A DNA stretch of 64,000 nt, from positions 473,279,501 through 473,343,500 of the forward strand of contig CM028130.1 of NCBI GenBank assembly GCA_016271365.2. The letters run 5' to 3'. The stretch is from Neoceratodus forsteri (lineage: Eukaryota; Chordata; Ceratodontiformes; Ceratodontidae). The position numbers and the translations under genes are program-made. Under the pieces are notes generated by a model. That model searched no databases. It was not told the origin of the DNA and saw only the letters and a list, made by a program, of their open reading frames with translations. Positions 1 through 10,748 of the stretch are shown one piece after another; position 1 is the stretch's first letter, and every line of letters begins with the position of its first letter.

Positions 1-190
1 CAACCTGCTTCTGGAAAAAGCTGCCGCAATATGTTTCTTGCGCTTGCATGCAATCAACATAATAAAATAAAGCCGATAAGGAGAAATAGGGCTAGACTAG
101 TGGGATAACCAAAATGGACAGGTAGGGGGTGACCAGAACGCTGGTCAACTCTAGGCAGAATAAAACACAACTGAGGGACAGGAGAGAAAG
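1..190. other. Left flank of DIRS A1, possibly interior of gag-only element B1
   Basis: No reading frame of interest is visible here. The right flank of A1 (from 5,878) belongs to gag-only element B1, and this A-rich, G-rich stretch resembles the non-coding region between the left end and the ICR of B2 and B3. I infer that it is the other half of B1, split by A1. The left ITR of B1 would then lie outside the window. The resemblance is compositional rather than base by base, so this is weak. Confidence 0.35.
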
Positions 191-390
191 AAAAAATTAC
201 TCACCTTAGTAATGTTGTTTCTTCTAATGGAGTCTTGCTGTATTCTGACAATAGCAGTGAGTCCCAACCTTCGAACTGCCCTGGAGATGAAAGAGTTAAC
301 TTTCCACGCCAGGCATGGAACGACGAGCTCGAGCTCGGTTGAGACTCTGTCTGTTGCTGTTTGAACTCAAACCGTCAGATCTTTACGAGC
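191..390. repeat. Left ITR of DIRS A1
   Basis: It begins AAAAAATTACTCACC and runs to the motif GTCAGATCTTTACGAG. It is inverted and imperfectly repeated at 5,700-5,877. It contains a decayed copy of the family palindrome around 311-328 next to GTTAACTTTCC. This is the 3' end of the element. Confidence 0.88.
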
Positions 391-631
391 AAAACTCACT
401 GAGGTCCTGTGTGGAAGCTGTAAACCTACACTAGCCAACTGGCTACTAACATAACAACAATTTTTTGGTCCCAAAACAAAGACTCAAGTCAGGAGACCCA
501 AAAATGAAATAACACAACACCCACTCACCCAAAGAAGGGTGATAACAAAAGGTGGGGCACCTCCTGAGTGCCAACACTGCCACTGCCCACCCACATCCCA
601 AAATAGAGGTTCTGAGAGGGAAGGCGGGGAG

Positions 632-735
632 GTCAGAATACAGCAAGACTCCATTAGAAGAAAACAACATTACTAAGGTGAGTAATTTTTTCTTCAAACT
701 ACATGAAGTCTTGCTGTATTCTGGACAATAGCAGA
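632..735. repeat. Internal complementary region (ICR) of DIRS A1
   Basis: The first ~60 bases are the reverse complement of the outermost left end. The next ~40 are the reverse complement of the outermost right end, with the junction near 692. The arrangement is diagnostic for DIRS elements. It sits between the YR stop and the left ITR, as expected. Confidence 0.9.
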
Positions 736-825
736 CTACTGCCAGTACCCTCCATGGAGGAGAGACAGAACCTACTTAGGAAATAGGCTCTGCAGCACAG
801 CTGTGCACAAAACCGAGCATCACTC

Positions 826-1776
826 CTAGCCTGGATATCCAGGGTAATGCTTGGTAAAAGTGTGAACTGTTTTCCAGGTAGCTGCTTGACATATCTCTAA
901 GATAGGAATATCCCTGGCAGCAGCCAGGGAAGCAGCTGTACCTCTGGTAGAGTGAGCCCTCAGGCCTGAGGGTGGAACCTTACCTAATTTTTCATAGCAA
1001 AATTGGATACAAGAGACAATCCACCTGGCAATGGATCTTTTAGTGGCAGGTTTTCCTTTTCCAACCTCACCATAAGTGAGGAACAGTTGGAGGGAGTCAA
1101 ACTTATGACCCTTGGTGCGTTCTATATAGTAGCTAAGGGCTCTTTTCACATCTAGACTGTGCAGCCACCTCTCACCAGAGGAGGAATGGTCAGTGAAGAA
1201 AACAGGAAGAGACATAGATTGGTTAAGGTGGAAGTCTGAAACCACCTTAGGCAAAAACTTCCTGTTAGTCCAGAGGACCACCTTATCCCTATGGAAGGAA
1301 ATAAAGTCAGGCTCCACTGACAGGGCTTGTAGCTCACTTATGCGCCTGGCAGAAGTGATGGCCACCAGAAACACAGTCTTCCAAGTCAAGTACTTAAGCT
1401 CTGCTGAGGACAAAGGCTCAAAAGGGGGTTGCATAAGCTGGGCAATGCAAACATTAAGATCCCAAGCAGGGGCAGGATCCCTGAATGGAGGATTGGTATG
1501 AAGCAATCCCTTGAAAAACTTGGAGAAAACAGGGTGAGCTGAAAGAGAAGAGGGCTTACCTGCTGAAATGAAAGCAGAAACAGCTGTCAGATGCACCCTT
1601 ATTGTAGCTGGTCTGAGTCCCAAGCTATTCAGATGGACCATATAGTCAAGGACTGTGGGCAAATCAGCAGACTCTGGGGAAATATGCTTCCCAGAGCACC
1701 ATATGGAAAATCTTTTCCACTTGGAATTATAAGTAGTTCTGGTGGAAGGCTTCCTAGAAGCCTTTAGGATATCCAT
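826..1776 (-). CDS. DIRS tyrosine recombinase (A1)
   Basis: Tyrosine recombinase that integrates the circular cDNA of a DIRS element. About 316 residues are open from an internal Met (MDILKASRKPSTRTTY). The related A2 frame shows that the native protein has a longer N-terminus overlapping the RT-RH frame. The N-terminal half is the SAM-like core-binding domain (KWKRFSIWC...). The catalytic half shows the box I arginine in ITSARRISELQ, the HxxR motif as RAHSTRG, and the tyrosine in TFTKHY. The frame stops just after that tyrosine (HYPGYPG), whereas A3 continues further, so the C-terminus is probably shortened by an indel. It is the best-preserved YR in the window. Activity cannot be judged from sequence. 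Confidence 0.85.
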   Translation of the reverse strand: MDILKASRKPSTRTTYNSKWKRFSIWCSGKHISPESADLPTVLDYMVHLNSLGLRPATIRVHLTAVSAFISAGKPSSLSAHPVFSKFFKGLLHTNPPFRDPAPAWDLNVCIAQLMQPPFEPLSSAELKYLTWKTVFLVAITSARRISELQALSVEPDFISFHRDKVVLWTNRKFLPKVVSDFHLNQSMSLPVFFTDHSSSGERWLHSLDVKRALSYYIERTKGHKFDSLQLFLTYGEVGKGKPATKRSIARWIVSCIQFCYEKLGKVPPSGLRAHSTRGTAASLAAARDIPILEICQAATWKTVHTFTKHYPGYPG

Positions 1777-1816
1777 AACACCTTGGGAGAGGTGTAAATC
1801 AGCAAACTCTAACTCT

Positions 1817-3902
1817 TCAAGACCAGGCCCTGAGATTGAGAGATTTGAGATTCGGGTACAAAACCCTCCCCTGAGTACAGGTTAACAGGTTGTAATTCCT
1901 GGGAAGAGCCAGGGGAAGATAGGCTGTTAAGGACAATAGGAGAGGAGAGGATACCAGGGCTGTCTGGCCCAGTCTGGAGCAATCAGGATCACTTTGCAGG
2001 GTTGAGACCTGATTTTGACTAGCACTTTGAACAAGAGAGGAAAGGGGGGGAAAGCATACAGGAACTTCCCTTCCCAATTGAGAACTAAGGCATCCAGAGG
2101 GACTGAGCCCAACACTGGGGCTCTGCAGCAAAAAAGGGGAAGTTGGTGATTGTCTGGGGCTGCAAAAAGATCTATCTGTGGGGTGCCCCATCTGGAGAAT
2201 ATCACCTCCAAGACCAGGGGATCCAGTGACCATTTGTGATGGCCCTGAGATATCCTGCTTAGAGCATCTGCCAGGACATTGTCCTTGCCTGGGAGGTGTA
2301 CTGCTGTGAGGGAGGTGTTCAGGGAATAAGCCAGAGACCACAACTTCATTGCTTCTGTGCACAAGGCCGTAGACCGAGTGCCTCCTTGCTTGTTGATGTA
2401 CCACATTGTGGTGTTGTCTGTTCTGATCTGAATAACTTTGTTCTGAACAGACTTGGAAAAAACTTGAAGTGCTAGAAATGCTGCTCTGAGTTCCAACAGA
2501 TTGATGTGAAGCAGAGATTCCTGGGGGGACCACAACCCCTGGGTGGTCTGGTCGCCCAAGTGAGCCCCCAACCCCAAGAGGGAGGCATCTGTAGTAAGGA
2601 TTAAAGAGTGAGACTGAGTGACAAAGGGAACCCCTTGTCTCAGATAGTTCTGATCCTGCCACCACTGCAAGGCCTGGATCAGGGTTCGAGTCACTGGGAT
2701 CAGTTTGGTCAGAGGTCCTTTTCTGTGACCAAAGGCTCTCAAATGGAACTGAATGTCCCTCATTTGAAATCTTGCTCCTTGCACCACTGCTGTAGAAGCA
2801 GCCATGTGCCCCAGGAGCTGCAGAAAATGCCTTGCTGGTCGAGACACCTGTGGGGTGAATGAGGAGGCCAGAGTGATGAGGGTCCTTACCCTGTCCGGGG
2901 AAGGAAGGCTCTGGCCCTTTCTGTATCTAGCTCTGCACCTATGAGGTGAGGGCTGAACAGGCTCTAGAACTGACTTTGAAAGATTCAGAAGGAGACCAGA
3001 GAGGTGAGCAGTTGCTGAGTTATCTGTAGGTGTAACTTGACTTGGTCTGGGGACTGGCCTACTATGAGCCAGTCGTCCAGGTATGGGAAGATGGCAATCC
3101 TTTGCCTTCTTAGAGAAGCAACTACTACTGCCAGGCATTTGTGAACACCCTTGGAGCAGAGGTTAGACTGAAGGGCATTGCTCTGAACTGGTAATGGCCT
3201 GAGGGCAGCTCGAACCTGAGGTACTTTCGATGGGAGCTTCTGATGAGAATATGGAAATAGGCATCCTTGAGGTCCAGGAAACTAGCCAGTCCCTGGCCTT
3301 AGAGAGGTGAATTATTCCCAGAGTCACCATTTTGAATTTTGGCTTTAAAAGGTGCTTGTTTAAATATCTGAGATCCAGGATGGGCTGCCATTCTCCTGTC
3401 TTTTAGGGGTAAGGAAGTACCTGGAGTACAGTCCTTTGCCCTGGTGTGAGGGTGGAACCCGTTCCACAGCTCTGAGAGCCAGGAGGGAAGAGACCTCTGC
3501 CTCTAGGGCAAGTGCCTCTGAGGGATTTGCAGGTGGAAAAGATCTGGCTCTCAGCTTTGGAAATTTTTTGAAGCTGAAAACCAGTCCCTGGCTTACTACT
3601 TCCAGGACCCACTTGTCTGATGTTAGAGACTTCCAGTCCTGGATAAAGTAAGCCAGCCTGCCCCCTACAGGTAGTGGAGAATCGGCCCTGGCAACCCCAT
3701 CAGGGTGCCTGTTTGGCAGGGGGTTTTGGCTGACGGGTGGAAGCAGGTCTGCTTGTACCCGTTCTGCCTCTCCCTCTAAAGAACCCCCTCTGAGCATAGG
3801 CAGAAGAGAAGGCCTGGGCTTGGTAGAAGGCCTATGAAAGGCCTGCCCCTGCCCTGGGGTGCTGCCTTTGAGGAGTGGCCTGCCTTTCCTTGGCCTGGGC
3901 AC
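1817..3902 (-). pseudogene. DIRS reverse transcriptase-RNase H, broken (A1)
   Basis: The N-terminal RT part lies at 3,360-3,902. The catalytic YLDDW is encoded at 3,069-3,083, in the same frame as that N-terminal part, but a stop near 3,360 and a later frameshift separate the pieces. The thumb and RNase H follow in another frame down to about 1,927. RNase H is recognised by LILTTDASLLG, HINLLELRA, IRTDNTTMWYINKQGG and a C-terminal DNVLADALSR. The enzyme would copy DIRS RNA into DNA and remove the RNA strand. As it stands, no single protein could be made. Confidence 0.85.
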
Positions 3903-4018
3903 TCCTATAGGTGGTCCTATATTCGTCCATTTTCTTCATGTAATTCTCTGTTTGCTCCCCAAACAGAATTACCTAACAAGGAAAATCCATGGCCTTAGTC
4001 TGGGTATCCTGTGACAGG

Positions 4019-5331
4019 CTAGTACATCTGAGCCAAGCCATTCTCAAGTGCCACAGATGTAGCCATGACTCTAGATGACACATCATTGGAGTCCACTGCA
4101 GCATGGAATTGCACCTTGGATGCCTCAATACCATCAGCAGCCACCTGCTCCAGCTCCTTGGCAAGCTGGCCAGGGACCTGTTTTGCTAAAGCCATAACAG
4201 TGTCCCATCTGGATTTCTGATATCTAGCAGTATAGGCCATATAGTTGGCCTGTCTGAGTCCCAAGGATGCTGCCATGTACTGTTTCTTTGCCATGGCATC
4301 AATCCTCCTGGAGTCCTTGTCTGGGGGGTGTGAAGCCAAGGGAATATTTGCCTTATCACAGGCTGCAGCTGCACTACCCCAACATGGCTGCATTGTTGTG
4401 CAAGGAACTCCATATCTGAGCCTGACAATGTATACCTCTTGTCCATTCTTTTATCCACAGGAGGTATGGTGTTAGGAGTCTTTAAAATCTTAAATGTCTG
4501 TTTCCCAAAAGATTTGTGTAAGGGAATAGACAGCCTCCTAGACTCTGGGATATCCATCATTTCCACATAGTCAGGCTCCTCCTGGCCATCCACAGCTTCT
4601 TCCATAGGAAGCTGGAGGGTTTCAGCCACTTATTTATAAAACATGAAATGGGAGGGGGACTCAGAAAGCCTAGGAGGAGACACTCCTGAAGGTCTGTCTG
4701 GGGAGATGTCCGGGTCAATGGGCACATCCAGACTTTCAAAACCACATTCACTTTCCTCATACTCCTCTTCCTCCTCCTCCAGTTCATAATATTCCTCTAA
4801 ATCATAATCTTGAACCGGTGGAACAAGCCGAACCGAGCGCCTCCCTGATGGTGCAGGTTCGGTCGGAACCGGGGAAAGTGACTGCACAATTTTTATCGCT
4901 TTGGCTATTTCTTCAGCGGTTGGAGAAGAAAGTTTTGGAGCCACACCAGCTGATTTGTCCTTTCTTGTTCTCTTAGCTGGAACCGACTCCTCAGAATTGG
5001 ATCTCCTTTTGCCGGAAAAAGTCTCGCCCTGGTCAGAGGGCACTCCTTCTGGTTCGGTTTGAACCGAATCAGGCTGGCCAACCGGTTCAGCGGACTTTTT
5101 GGCCTCCCTTTCCCTGAGCCTACCAACTCTTTTTTCTAGTGTAGCTGCAGGAAAATTTTTACAAATCTGGCAGTCAGTCTGCATTGAGGTGGTCAAACCC
5201 CAGACAATAAACACAAGTGGTGTGGGGATCAGCCTTAGCAAAGACTTCCCCACACACACACTGCAGTGTTGAAACCCAGTGGGCCCAGTTTTTCTTTTGG
5301 GTTTCTCAGACATTGTGCCAGTCCTAACCAA
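4019..5331 (-). pseudogene. DIRS gag, broken (A1)
   Basis: Gag packages the element RNA. The likely start is the Met of MSEKPKRKTGPTGFQHC near 5,313. The N-terminal Cys/His motif, intact in A2, is damaged here by a frameshift after HCSVC, though TDCQICKNF returns downstream. An acidic low-complexity tract (EEEEEEYEE) follows. A single nonsense codon at about 4,630 replaces the lysine seen in A2, and the frame then continues to about 4,186. The last segment, with QANYMAYTARYQ and the conserved helical domain, lies in a different frame at 4,019-4,393. The damage is decay, not a programmed shift. Confidence 0.82.
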
Positions 5332-5699
5332 ACTTACCCTTTTAATGGCAATCCGTCAGGCAAGACCCTCTTATCGGTTCCTGACCGTGTCAAGGGTCGT
5401 GGAAAAAAACGTAATAAAATCCGTTTTTTTTAGAACCGATAAGAACCGGTAACCACACTCTAAAATTCAGATAAAGATTTTTTAGCAACTTGATTGGTTC
5501 AAACCGAACCGATGAACCGTTTACAAGTTCCACACAGAATAGAAAATAATGTAAACCTATCTAGTACTCACAAATACCACAGACAGAGACTGAACCGACA
5601 GGTTACGGTTTAAATTCAGTCGAAAACCGAGAAAAGCGGTACTTTAACCGACAAATTGAACCGAGCAGAAGGAGAAATCTCCGGAGCGATTGTTCAGTG

Positions 5700-5877
5700 A
5701 GGTGGAGTAAATAATCTGACGGTTTGAGTTCAAACAGCAATAGACAGAGTCTCAACCGCGCTCGAGCTCAGCGTTCCATGCCTGGCATGGAAAGTTAACT
5801 CTTTCATCTCCAGGGCAGTTCGAAGGTTGGGACTCACTGCTATTGTCAGAATACAGCAAGACTTCATGTTGTTTGAA
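5700..5877. repeat. Right ITR of DIRS A1
   Basis: Inverted partner of 191-390, ending in CATGTTGTTTGAA. It holds the 19-bp near-perfect palindrome TTCCATGCCTGGCATGGAA at 5,774-5,792, beside GTTAACTCTTTC. This is the 5' end of the minus-strand element and probably carries its promoter. Confidence 0.87.
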
Positions 5878-6578
5878 GAAGGAAAACAGGTAGAAGAAAG
5901 AAAAACTGACTCAACTCTCCCCTGACACTCCTCCTCCTCCCTTCATCTCCATTGGACTCTCCTTTCCAGATCAAGTTTGCATGGACTAGATTCCACTGAA
6001 AAAGGGGGTGATGGAGCTGATCCAGAACACACGGCCCAAGCTGATTTAGGAAGGAGGAAAGGGGGAGGGGAGAGAAGATGCAGGGGAGGATGAGCCAGAG
6101 GCCTGGGGACATGTCCCTACTAAAGAAGCCCTTTCCTTTCTCTTTTTTTTTCAAATTGCAGAACATTCTGCAACGAAAGAAAACAGCTAACTCTTTTAAA
6201 TTTAAGGAAGATCTGTTCTTACTGTTCATCCACCCTTTCTCTCCTGTATTGTATGTACACTGTCCTTCTAAGATTCACCAGATGTGGTGAAAAACTGATA
6301 CCCCAGTAAAGAAGATCGCTCCAGGGTGAGCAGGAATTAAAGTCCAGAGGACTGCTCAGTGCTGAAGAGAATCATTTAGGTAGGTTGGATACCAGGGAGT
6401 ATCCCACAATAGTAGTGGGACAACCTCGTGGCTCGCCAGTGATGAAATAGATCATCCAGATTGGACACACTGTTCACCCAAGAGTGACTCCTTTTCCCTA
6501 TTCCTTACCACACAGAAGATGGGAAGGGGGGGGAGGACTGAGCTACCCAATGTCTGATCATAGGGAGGGTGGGTTGGC

Positions 6579-6671
6579 GTAATGAATGGTGGAGACATTT
6601 GGGAAGATCATAATTACGCTAAGTAAGTAATATCCATATCTTCCCCAAATCAAGCTTCACCATTCATTACC
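6579..6671. repeat. ICR of gag-only element B1
   Basis: Two inverted arms, TAATGAATGGTGGAGACATT and the reverse complement ending in CACCATTCATTACC, flank a central AATTACGCTAAGTAAGTAAT stretch. The second arm is complementary to the B1 right end at about 9,630-9,676. The layout matches the B3 ICR. Confidence 0.75.
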
Positions 6672-6685
6672 AATGGGTCCGAGCA

Positions 6686-9268
6686 TCAAGATGGCGAACC
6701 CTTGGGGAAAAAGTGTTCCCCAGCCTCCTTTGGGAGAAAAACACGGCAGAAGGGGCCTATCTGGGTGCCGAAGGACTTGACAGGGCCAGCGAATGCTCCC
6801 AGGTTCTGGGAGGTGGAGGGTGCCCCTGAAGTGCTTGCCATGCTCTGCGGCAAAAGGATTGGGCCCCCCTCCCGGAAAGGTGAGCACATTACTCTACGCA
6901 GGGCCAGGGGTGACAACCTGGACAAGTGAAGCCACACAGCCTGCCTAATGCAGACTGAGTATCCTACCAGCCTGGAAGCCACCACATTGGCATCACAGAC
7001 TGTCCTGGAGAGGTGCCTTGCTAGTTCCAGGCCTTGGGTGGTCAGGTGAATGGCTTGCCTGGTTCCCTCACTGTCAGGCAGCACTTCTAGGACTTGTCCC
7101 AGCAGAGAGCAGATGTGCCTTGCATAGGTGCCCTGGTGTGCCTGATGAGCTAACACCCGCAATAGGAGGCATCCAGAATAAAACACCCTCCTCCCCATCA
7201 ATCGAACTCTGCTGAGTCTGTGTCGGGAGGGGGGCAGTCCTGACTGAGGCATCGATGTCCCAGTGGAGTATCCAGGAATCCCAGAACTGAAGAAGGCTGC
7301 GGCATGGCACCTCAAGATCCCGCTGATCTGCAGTATCTGCACATTCAGTTACTAGGAGCAGGTGAAGGGCCAAAGGGACATTACCAGATGGCATGCGATG
7401 CCTCCTATAATGGACTTGGCCAGGGAGGGATGACCAACCTGTTGGTGCTGTACTCCCCTAGGAATGACAGTGTGGCATGACCAGGGTTCCGTCCAATATG
7501 GCGGGAAAGATGGAGCTCCCTCATCATCTCTGTTAGGAATCATTGGTAGGATACAAGATACCCCACAGTGGAGAAGTGCTGTGAAGAGTCCTCTTCCTAT
7601 ACAGAGGAGGCCGAAGAGGAAAGGGAGTCCGATTCAGAGCTTGGTGGCACAGATGTTGGAGTTCTGAAAAAGACCTCAGACACGGACCTAAAATAGCAAG
7701 GGAACAGCGCCACCACATCCCTGAATTGTTCCCAAGAGAGGGGGGCCTTCGGGGCTAAGAAAACTCGGAAAAGGGGGGAGAGGAGGCAGAGTGACCGAAG
7801 GAGGGACAGCCTGGCCAGACCAAGAAGGACCTCTGCCCAAGCTTTGAGGTTGTGCAAATCTGCCTGATTAGGGGGAGAACTAGCTAACCCTTCCTTCCCA
7901 GTGTGCCCAACTCCTAAGGGGCAGACGGGGGAATACTCCTCAGGTAAACCTCCCGGATGGTGAGGCTGGAGCCGTACAGCACCTCTTGTGAAGTTCCTGC
8001 CCCCACCAACTGCAGAACCCCCTCCCCAGGAGAGAGGCCAAACTGGACAGCCCTAGGCGATGGCCCCCAACTGTCCGAGGGTGTGGGGGTTGCCGCTTAG
8101 AGCCAGTTCCACCGGCCCTCCTCCCCTGAGAAGAAGATCTTCCCTTCTTAGGAGGCTCAGTGGAGGAATCTGGACATGTCACCTAGAAGAAGACTCCCAA
8201 CCCCGGAGGAGGCTAGAGGGTCTCCCTGAGGCTCGTCCTCATCGACTGGGATCCAGATCACGATGGGTCCGAACTTGGCCAATGAGAGAGAACCAATCCC
8301 CAAGGTGGTCTTGGTCTTGGCAGATGATGAGCCTGTGCTGACCACAGACTTGGCATCGACTGCGGCACCACACCAGGACACAGTGCTGGTCATGGTGCCG
8401 CCACTCTCTGGATCCCCCATGGGAACCTGCAAGGGTCCCTCAGAACTGGTAGTGGTTCCTGAAGTGTCCAGGGCAGTGATGCTGACAACAGCACCTTCCT
8501 CAATCTGAGATACCAGAACCAGACACTACAATGGCCCCGGAGATGCCCAAGCAGAATCCAAGGAGCCAAGGACCCAATCAGAGTCATCCCTGTCATCATC
8601 CCCTGAGGTGAGGAAAGTGACTAGGGCCACCTCCATCTGAACCACATTCGGAACACTGGACCCCCTGGAACCCCAAGAGGCATTGGGGGATGCCCAGACA
8701 TGCTACTCCATTCATCCTGTTCATCGGCACTGGAGGCGGTGCCGAGAGCCAAAGACAGAAGGGTGCATGGTCTCAAAGGGACCTTCTGAAGAGAGCCCTC
8801 GTATAGCCTTGACTTCACCTCGGCAGTCATCTGGTCCTCTGCAGAGGAGCCAGACTGAGAGGGGTGACCAGCCACCTTCCCAGAGGAAAACAACCTCTCC
8901 ACCAACCCCTCGCAGGTACCCCGTGCCCCAGCAAAACGAAGAGCAGAGGGGGTACTTTCCCCCACTGGGTCACATAGACCCAGGGAAGTGCTGATGGGTG
9001 GATCCAAAGTGCTTTCCTTGGTATCCCGAGTTCATAGACAACTGCCAAAAGTTGGGGGTTCCCTGCCCCATCGAGATGCACAGACAACCAAAATACAAAC
9101 GTCCATAGTAAAGCAGGTGTCGCACTCGTCCATTGGATAGCAGGGACCAAGGCAAGAAAAGCAATGGTCATGGGGGTCCATGATTGTAATGAAGTTGCCA
9201 CAGGAGCACTGACGTATGGGAGCAACTCTCGACCATTTCGATTTTGATCAACACCCCGACCCCGACAT
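6686..9268 (-). pseudogene. DIRS-type gag of B1, decayed
   Basis: The inferred start near 9,268 opens onto a Cys/His motif readable as CFSCLGPCYPMDECDTCF, which parallels the B3 Gag N-terminus and, more distantly, A2. The middle is Ser/Pro-rich. A segment near 7,597-7,857 contains PLSWEQFRDVVALFP, also found in B2. The C-terminal helical domain at 6,686-7,342 shows HQGTYARHICSLLGQVLEVL, then a DANVVASRLVG stretch and LHLSRLSPLALRR. It matches the DIRS Gag C-terminal pattern of a conserved W, a DA-x(4)-R stretch and RR-x-AWLR. Many stops and shifts interrupt it. It probably packaged RNA when intact. Confidence 0.68.
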
Positions 9269-9682
9269 ACTGTTGCCACGGCTAAAATAAACAAATTAAA
9301 AGGAAAAAAGGGCACCCGGTGCTGAATTAAAACAACAAGGTATATAAAAAACTCTCCATTGCCAAGCAACGCTGGTACTCATGGTACCACAGGGACTGAG
9401 GCCTAGGCAGTAATGCAGTTAATGATGCAATTCCTCTGCAGGATCCTTCCTCAATGGCAAAAAAACAGAACTGAGGACTGGGAGGAGTCGGCATTGGTTA
9501 CTGGCTAACCTGCGAGTGCCATGCAGAACACTGGCTTCAATGGCGGCACCGTCCTAACGTCGGCTCCACCCAGCACAAAAATACTTAAAGAGGCAGTGCT
9601 CTTTTTCCATGCAGGATCCTAACCTCCGGTAGGACCCATCAGTAATGAATGCTGAAGACTGATTTGGGGAAGATCTACCTTC

Positions 9683-10245
9683 AGTAGTTCAAACAGTTAA
9701 AAGCCCAGTCAAACCATGCATACCAGCTTGCAAATACCAGGCACTGGGTCAGAACAGTGCCAACCATAATAGAGGGTTCAAGAAATACGACATAACTCTG
9801 GTATTGTTTGCATCCATCCTACCTGTACCAGCTTGTTTGTATCTATGTCTTAATTTTACTGTTATACTTATGTGTTGTACTGCTATACTATGTATTTTGG
9901 TTTGTCTTACTGTGACAAGGTACCTTTGTAAATGAGCCTATGGCTCAAAGGTTTTCCAAACTGCTGTTTAAATAAAAAATAAATAAAAATACGCGGTAAA
10001 AATAGTACCATTTTTGTTTTTGTGGGGGGCATGTTTTATGCTAAAGTATTACCTGCAGCCATTTCAAGTGGTTAGTTCAAACATGACCCCAGTGTTGGGC
10101 CTGTCTACATGCTTGGAAATGAAGCTTATAAAGAAGCTATTTTCTGTAGATGCTGCAAATGGGGCACTGGATCAGAACAGTGCCAACAATAATAGCGCGG
10201 TCAAGAACCGTGCTGTAAAAGTAGTGCTGTTTTTGTTTTTGCTCT
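9683..10245. repeat. Local tandem duplication interrupted by a LINE tail
   Basis: The block CACTGGGTCAGAACAGTGCC with its surroundings (9,740-9,789, resuming at 9,994-10,020) recurs diverged at 10,155-10,240. Both copies end in a TTTTTGTTTTTG run. No protein is recognised. The rest of 9,677-10,611 shows only unclassified non-coding sequence. Confidence 0.6.
9790..9986 (+). mobile_element. Short LINE 3' fragment with target-site duplication
   Basis: A 197-bp insertion ends in an AAATAAATAA tail and is bounded by the 7-bp repeat AAATACG at 9,783-9,789 and 9,987-9,993. It interrupts one unit of the local duplication, and the second unit lacks it. The tail resembles that of the LINE ending at 34,738. 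The fragment is severely 5'-truncated and codes for nothing. Confidence 0.7.
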
Positions 10246-10611
10246 ACCCTTGCACCTCCTGAACTGAAGGATTCTCACTCCCCTGGGGAATGGATCATGG
10301 GGAAAGTTAAAATTTGTGGGGCCATGGAATACTGTTTCCACGGCCCCACGCACAAAACACTAAGTCCCAAGTGCAAAAAAATTGGAGACTAGGATTAGAG
10401 CCCTGATCTCCACTACTGCTGGCCAGCCTCCTGGATTCTGGTGCCCTTGTGCTATTCAGCACTATGGACAGCGACCAGGGGAGCACTTACTGAAAGCACT
10501 GTATATCCCCTCTCGCTGTCCGTTCTAGCACTACATGAACCAGCACTCTGTAGACTGGCGCTATTCATGTAGCGCTATTCTAACTGAATACCCAAATACC
10601 TGGCTGCAAAT

Positions 10612-10748
10612 AAAAATCTAGCTAACAAGGCTCACCATGATAAATGTGTCAAGGCCCAAGAGCTCAAAGCAGGAGATCATGTGCTCATGCGCAACTTAGG
10701 GTTTTAAGGCAAGCACAAAATAGCAGACCACTGGAGTCACACTCCCAT
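10612..10748 (+). pseudogene. Ty3/gypsy integrase C-terminal remnant
   Basis: Translation gives NLANKAHHDKCVKAQELKAG, then DHVLMRNLGF, a stop, and GKHKIADHW. This is the C-terminal region of vertebrate gypsy integrases, where a VGDRVLVRNLG-KGKHKLADRW pattern is usual. The rest of pol upstream is absent. A CR1 begins immediately downstream. The gypsy tail reappears at 14,485-14,509 and from 18,829, so this is one element broken by later insertions and a deletion. Confidence 0.72.

Larger units (their letters stand above)
191..5877 (-). mobile_element. Full-length DIRS retrotransposon A1
   Basis: A 5.69-kb element reading right to left. Its order is right ITR, gag, RT-RNase H, YR, ICR, left ITR, which is the DIRS layout. 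The ICR at 632-735 is the reverse complement of the outer left end followed directly by that of the outer right end. DIRS elements use this to template complete ends through a circular intermediate. The length equals those of A2 and A3, so no large deletion has occurred. Gag and RT-RH are broken by stops and frameshifts, while the YR frame is largely open. The copy is inert as it stands. Confidence 0.93.
5878..9676 (-). mobile_element. Gag-only DIRS-like element B1 (right part)
   Basis: The right end near 9,676 (TGAATGCTGAAGACTG...GGGAAGATC) and an ICR at 6,579-6,671 follow the same design as B3. One gag pseudogene lies between them on the minus strand. No RT, RNase H or recombinase motif is present. 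The left ITR is not visible between 5,878 and 6,579, so it either lies beyond the left window edge, with A1 inserted into this copy, or is lost. The stretch 5,878-6,578 holds no gene. Confidence 0.75.

Noticed and set aside
826..1776. Phage or bacterial integrase transferred into the genome
   Set aside because: The YR sits in a DIRS element with its own ITRs and ICR. Homologues occur in the same position in every copy.
4740..4800. Acidic poly-Glu tract suggesting a host nuclear protein
   Set aside because: It is part of the DIRS Gag linker, and the same tract is in A2 in the same position.
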